Source: Pyxicephalus adspersus
Taxonomy: Eukaryota > Chordata > Amphibia > Anura > Pyxicephalidae
Assembly: GCF_032062135.1 (NCBI RefSeq)
Contig: NC_092862.1
Coordinates: 92,644,449 to 92,708,448, forward strand
Length of the DNA stretch: 64,000 nucleotides
Reading direction: 5' to 3'
Shown in pieces: positions 60,601 through 64,000 of this stretch (the first letter of the stretch is position 1; the number at the start of each line of letters is the position of its first letter). The notes under the pieces are model-generated. The model saw only the letters and a list, made by a program, of their open reading frames with translations. It was not told where the DNA came from and searched no databases. Both the position numbers and the translations under genes were made by a program.

Positions 60601-62724
60601 GGAATGTGTAAAAACAAGAAGGCTAGCTGCAGTTAATAACATTTACCTGGAATTGTTTTGTTATAGTAAAGAGGTTTCACTGTTTAACCAGGACACTTTT
60701 TACATTCTAATGAGTGTCAGGTACATACTTCAGCAACAGTTACCATGGAATGTGTCAAGACAGATTTTGAGCATCTATGAATAGGATGGGGGAGATTTAA
60801 GTTGTGGAAGTACCCTGTTTTAGGTACATAATCCCAACCAATGTCAAGAAGTTAGCCTGGGTATTAATTGACTTATATGGTTGAATGTGAAAATTGTTGT
60901 TAAATTTCCAGGGTAGAGATGGTAAAGTTGCACCAAGGACCTGACCCTTGTGTAGGGATGGCTTGTTTCAGTTTGACGCTCTCATTGCCTTTTTCTTTAT
61001 AATTTTCAAAGAATGGACACCTATAGCAACACCATAAGGTTGGGGTTATGTAATTAGGCTCCACAACTTTCCACAAAGGTATCATTTTTGTCTCTTACCC
61101 ATTTTACACACCGTTTTGAGATTTGACATATTTGGTATCTGTTTACTCAATACAACTTTATCTTGTACACGTGTGATTTTTAATAGAGTATAAATTTTAT
61201 TTGATGTTCTTTTTACTAAAAATATAGGTTTGCTGTGCAGTTTCACAAATATTTTGCAACATAAATATCTGCAACTGACATTTTTCTCGGCTTTCATAAA
61301 ATATATATTCTGATCTGAAATTTGAAGTTTAGGCCTAAAATCTGCATGAAATGTACTGTAATGCTTACAAGGTTAATGTAGTTTCACATCACATTATTAT
61401 TTAGTATTGTCTTTGCAGCCCAAAAATACCAGCCAATAGTGAAAGACGTATGTTTGTTATACATGACCAGTGGGAACTCTATTTATTGTATACAATGGCT
61501 TTCAGTCAGTTACCAAGGCACATAACAAGGTATTTCCCATTGGCAGGGGATTATGGGATGAAAGCCAATATTTACATTAATTACCATTCATATTTACCTT
61601 CATATTCAGTTTCCACCACCCCTGTATAACATAAATACGCTCCATATTGGTGTCTGTTAGTTGCGAACTTGAGTCTCAAAAATGAAATCATAATAAAGGA
61701 CATCAATCTACATAGGTTTAACACAGGTTTGCCCTTCAAAAGGTCGTTCATTAAACTCAAGAACATTTATTTGCCCCCATTTGCACAACTTTCTATAATT
61801 TATAAATTGCCTTTGACTTAATTTGTAAATGTTGCTTCATTTGTATAGAACAAGTTTTTAAACCCTTAGAATAGTAAATCAATAGTAAATTACCTAATGA
61901 CTAATCCCTCTTAAATAATGGTAAGGCTGTGAATTATTTAATAAATAAACAGGTACAATTACATTAAAATGGTAATTCTCAAAAATAGATCCACTTTAAT
62001 GTACAGAAAGCAGATGCTTTCGTTTTTAAGTCTTACATGCATTTAATTAGGCAATTAAATTGGATCTAGTAATGGGATGTCGCTTCCCATAGTTAGGATA
62101 ATTTGACTTTGGTGGTCAAACACACTTTTGTTTAATATATATCTTTATATGTATCATTGTTTGAACAGTGTGCATGTGTTGGGGACATGATGTGTTGTTT
62201 CCTTTTTTTGCCTCTATGATAACAATGTTACAGTGTTTTCCTGGTTGAGTTGAATTCAATGCTCATACAAGTTTGCTATTGTGTATTTTATGATTTCTCA
62301 CTTCACAAATATTTATAATAATAATTATTAAAATATGCAATCTAATTTCCTGACAAAATATTTGTATTTCTGCTCATCATATACCATGGCTCTCAACAGT
62401 GGGAGAGCAGCAGCAGTGGGACCACAGTATTAAGTGATCTATCTTACATGGAGTGCTGGACTTTTTTTATGCTCGTGCATCAAAAATCAAATGAGCATAT
62501 TTCCACGTCTGGTGTCTCCTAAAAGAAATACAGAGACTTAAAACTAATACACCATATAGTCTGTGCAGTGTAAATATGCAGAAATGATCAAAAACTCAGA
62601 AAGTAGATAATGGCTTGTTAGTATGCAACTGAATTTGTATTTAGCCTTTGTTTTTCACATTAACTGTGATGGGACACTAATCTGACACTAAGTTCTGATA
62701 TTTTTTTATATTTTCCTTTAATAG
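57601..62724. other. ITGA9 intron, unannotated part
   Basis: A 5.1-kb AT-rich intron with only short frames (under 80 codons) and no repeat I can name. The last 40 bases are the T-rich tract and TTTAATAG acceptor of the exon at 62725. Confidence 0.5.
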
Positions 62725-62811
62725 GAGGAGCAGGGCATTGCCTGTGAATTGCTGGATGAAGACTATCTCAAGTGCAGTGTGGGGTTTCCATTCATGAGAT
62801 CCAGGACTAAG
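62725..62811 (+). CDS. ITGA9: ITGA9 exon: calf-1 disulfide segment
   Basis: This is an 87-nt exon encoding 29 residues, EEQGIACELLDEDYLKC then SVGFPFMRSRTK. It follows a long T-rich tract ending TTTAATAG and stops at AAG|GTGAGA, in phase 0 on both sides. The cysteine pair in CELLDEDYLKC is the conserved calf-1 disulfide, and GFPFMRS is distinctive of ITGA9. Joined to the previous exon it reads ...MWQE|EEQGIAC, aligning without a gap to the family. A second AG at 62732-62733 (the end of GAGGAGCAG) could act as a tandem acceptor that would drop EEQ, but homology favours the first. The next coding exon is not in the remaining 1.2 kb as far as I can see. Confidence 0.95.
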
Positions 62812-63127
62812 GTGAGATGCCTTAAGATAGACTTGGAAGCTGAAGCCATTTGATCATAGAAATTATCACTGGTTTCTAATACCCCAGGTTAATTCTAGCA
62901 GGTCTCATTAACTGTACACATGTCTAGTTTACTCCATGTGAGTTTTGCGCTCTTTTAAATATACCCAAAAAAATTTTTATTTTGGAACATTAACATATCT
63001 TAATATAGAGCTTTAGATCATTTAGTGCATAGCTACTATTTTTCTTTGCAAACAGCCATTAGTCTATGAGGAGTGAAATGTAACTGTTATATCATCGATA
63101 TAGTGGGGACCAGACTTAACAGCACTC

Positions 63128-63350
63128 TGTTAACTGCTTTTTGAAAAATCAAGGTGAGAGAGGATAAAGTTTCATCAGTGAAGCTGGTTGATCCAGCAAA
63201 CCTGGAATGGATTTCTTCAAAGCCACTTGCTATTTGATAGCATTTGTTTTGAATCCTGAAACAGATCCATTCCAGGTTTGCTGGATTATCCAGCTTTACT
63301 GATGAAAGTGTATCCTTTCCAGCCTTGGAGACCTTGAATTAACCAGGCCC
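63128..63350. mobile_element. Hairpin MITE, subfamily A, near full length
   Basis: The left arm is decayed at its tip, then GTTTCATCAGTGAAGCTGG, TGATCCAGCAAACCTGGAAT and the loop. The right arm has ATTCCAGGTTTGCTGGATTA, TACTGATGAAAGTGTATCC and TTAACCAGGCCC. Same family as 3103 and 9013. Confidence 0.82.
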
Positions 63351-63359
63351 ATTGTGACT

Positions 63360-63402
63360 GTGTATATGTATGTATGTATATATGTATATATATTTATTTA
63401 TA
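63360..63402. repeat. (TATG)n / (TA)n microsatellite
   Basis: Imperfect TATG and TATA units passing into TTTA repeats. Confidence 0.8.
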
Positions 63403-63507
63403 GCACAGGGAGATCGCTCATGGTAACGGGATGCTTACTAACACATACACTATATCAGTACTGTTCCACTCACAGTTTTGTAGTACTGTTTGGCCATTGG
63501 CTTTCCT

Positions 63508-63665
63508 GGAACCCTCTGGCTCTGTCTCAGCCTGGTACCCTCTGGCTCTCTCTCAGCCTTGAACCCCTTGGCTCTCTCAGCCTGCAGTCCACTTTGGCTC
63601 TCTCAGTCTGGAATCCACTTTGGCTCTCTCTCAGCCTAGAATCCACCCTGGCTCTCTCTCAGCCT
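63508..63665. repeat. Minisatellite, about five degenerate units
   Basis: The unit is roughly 28-36 bp and built on CCTGGAACCC...CTGGCTCTCTCTCAG; unit length varies because the CT run expands or contracts. The forward frame over it reads as repeated LALS/LWLS peptides and is not a gene. Unit count and flanking CT content suggest replication slippage. Confidence 0.85.
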
Positions 63666-63902
63666 CTTGCTGACCACTTCCCTCAGCCTCTCTGATCAAA
63701 TTCCCCTCTTTTTTTGCACCTGAGTGCAGGTGCATATGTCCCAGTCAGGATTGGGTTGGGCCAAAGAACCCACGCTTTCACTCCCTTGGCCGGCTCCAGG
63801 TCCCAAAAGAACCTCGTCTCTTCTTCAAAACCTATACATCAATTAAAACTTTCATTTCCCCGGACCTTTTAATGCACTTTACCTGCCATTTTTGGGACAC
63901 TG

Positions 63903-64000
63903 CCCCTGATTCATCAAGCAAAATCTGATTATCGCGCATTCGTATTAGCGATCCGGAATCGTGCGCGATCGCGCTATTCAACAACTGAAAAAGCTCGCGC
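63903..64000. mobile_element. CpG-rich element cut by the window end
   Basis: It opens CCCCTGATTCATCAAGCAAA, similar in style to the start of the hairpin MITEs, then becomes strongly CpG-rich with GTGCGCGATCGCGC near 63960. The right end is outside the window, so its size and terminal repeats cannot be judged. Confidence 0.45.

Larger units (their letters stand above)
31628..62811 (+). other. ITGA9: Partial integrin alpha-9 gene (four internal exons)
   Basis: Four exons of 150, 77, 151 and 87 nt join in frame without a stop into 155 codons. Each has an AG acceptor and a GT donor (GTAAGG, GTAAGT, GTAAGA, GTGAGA). Phases fit: 0/0, 0/2, 2/0, 0/0. The peptide follows vertebrate ITGA9 in order, and the calf-1 part is clearly ITGA9 rather than its nearest paralogue ITGA4. 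Alpha-9 pairs with beta-1 as a cell-surface receptor for ligands such as tenascin-C, osteopontin and VCAM-1 (family knowledge). Visible introns are 31778-42022, 42100-47459 and 47611-62724. The start, signal peptide, beta-propeller, rest of the calf domains, transmembrane helix and tail lie outside the window. I did not find the preceding exon in 1-31627 or the following exon after 62811. Confidence 0.94.

Noticed and set aside
31628..62811. Integrin alpha-4 as the gene identity
   Set aside because: The calf-1 peptide after GDDAYD, the MWQ segment and GFPFMRS fit ITGA9 and not ITGA4.
63354..63695. Leu/Ser-rich 113-codon frame
   Set aside because: It is a translated microsatellite and minisatellite.
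1..64000. CRISPR arrays, operons, phage or bacterial features
   Set aside because: The DNA is intron-rich vertebrate sequence. The regular repeats are microsatellites, a minisatellite and transposons.

Overview
The window is vertebrate nuclear DNA and reads as the inside of one very long, intron-rich gene. Four short exons on the + strand (31628-31777, 42023-42099, 47460-47610, 62725-62811) have good splice sites and compatible phases. Joined, they encode 155 residues of an integrin alpha chain that I recognise as integrin alpha-9 (ITGA9): the end of the thigh domain, the Cys-loop at the genu, and the start of calf-1. Nothing else in the window looks like a functional protein-coding gene. The ATG-to-stop frames elsewhere are short and lie in repeats or AT-rich intron. 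I found no tRNA, rRNA, CRISPR array or prokaryotic feature.

The organism is probably a frog. This is inferred from repeat style, not proven: AT-rich long introns, L2- and CR1/Rex1-type LINEs, a V-SINE-like SINE, an L1-type LINE remnant, a Tc1-like remnant, and several MITE families that I associate with anuran genomes.

Layout. 1-31627: sequence upstream of the first visible exon, presumably one large intron. It holds hairpin MITEs (3103, 9013, 19796), hAT-like copies (8694, 10634, 12010), an inverted repeat pair (12369/14579), L2 fragments (16186, 18232, 19970), a TTAA-flanked element (20975), an L1 ORF2 remnant (22126), a Tc1-like remnant (23741), a V-SINE fragment (25212) and a putative 0.65-kb DNA element (27375). 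31628-62811: the four exons and three introns of 10.2, 5.4 and 15.1 kb. These introns hold SINE copies (32700, 36066, 46861), a hAT-like element (35026), two more TTAA elements (39207 with a 604-base N gap, and 52053), a CR1/Rex1-like LINE end (48545), an L2 end (51887) and a CpG-rich hAT-type MITE with a perfect 8-bp target duplication (55064). 62812-64000: intron with a hairpin MITE, a minisatellite and a CpG-rich element cut by the window edge.

The most unusual content is the family of three TTAA-flanked non-autonomous elements. Each carries the same ordered module: an AT-rich palindromic stretch, an E2F-like TTTCCCGC box, a CpG-rich block, and a consensus 5' splice donor (CAGGTAAG) close to one end. 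Two of the copies lie in the ITGA9 sense orientation.
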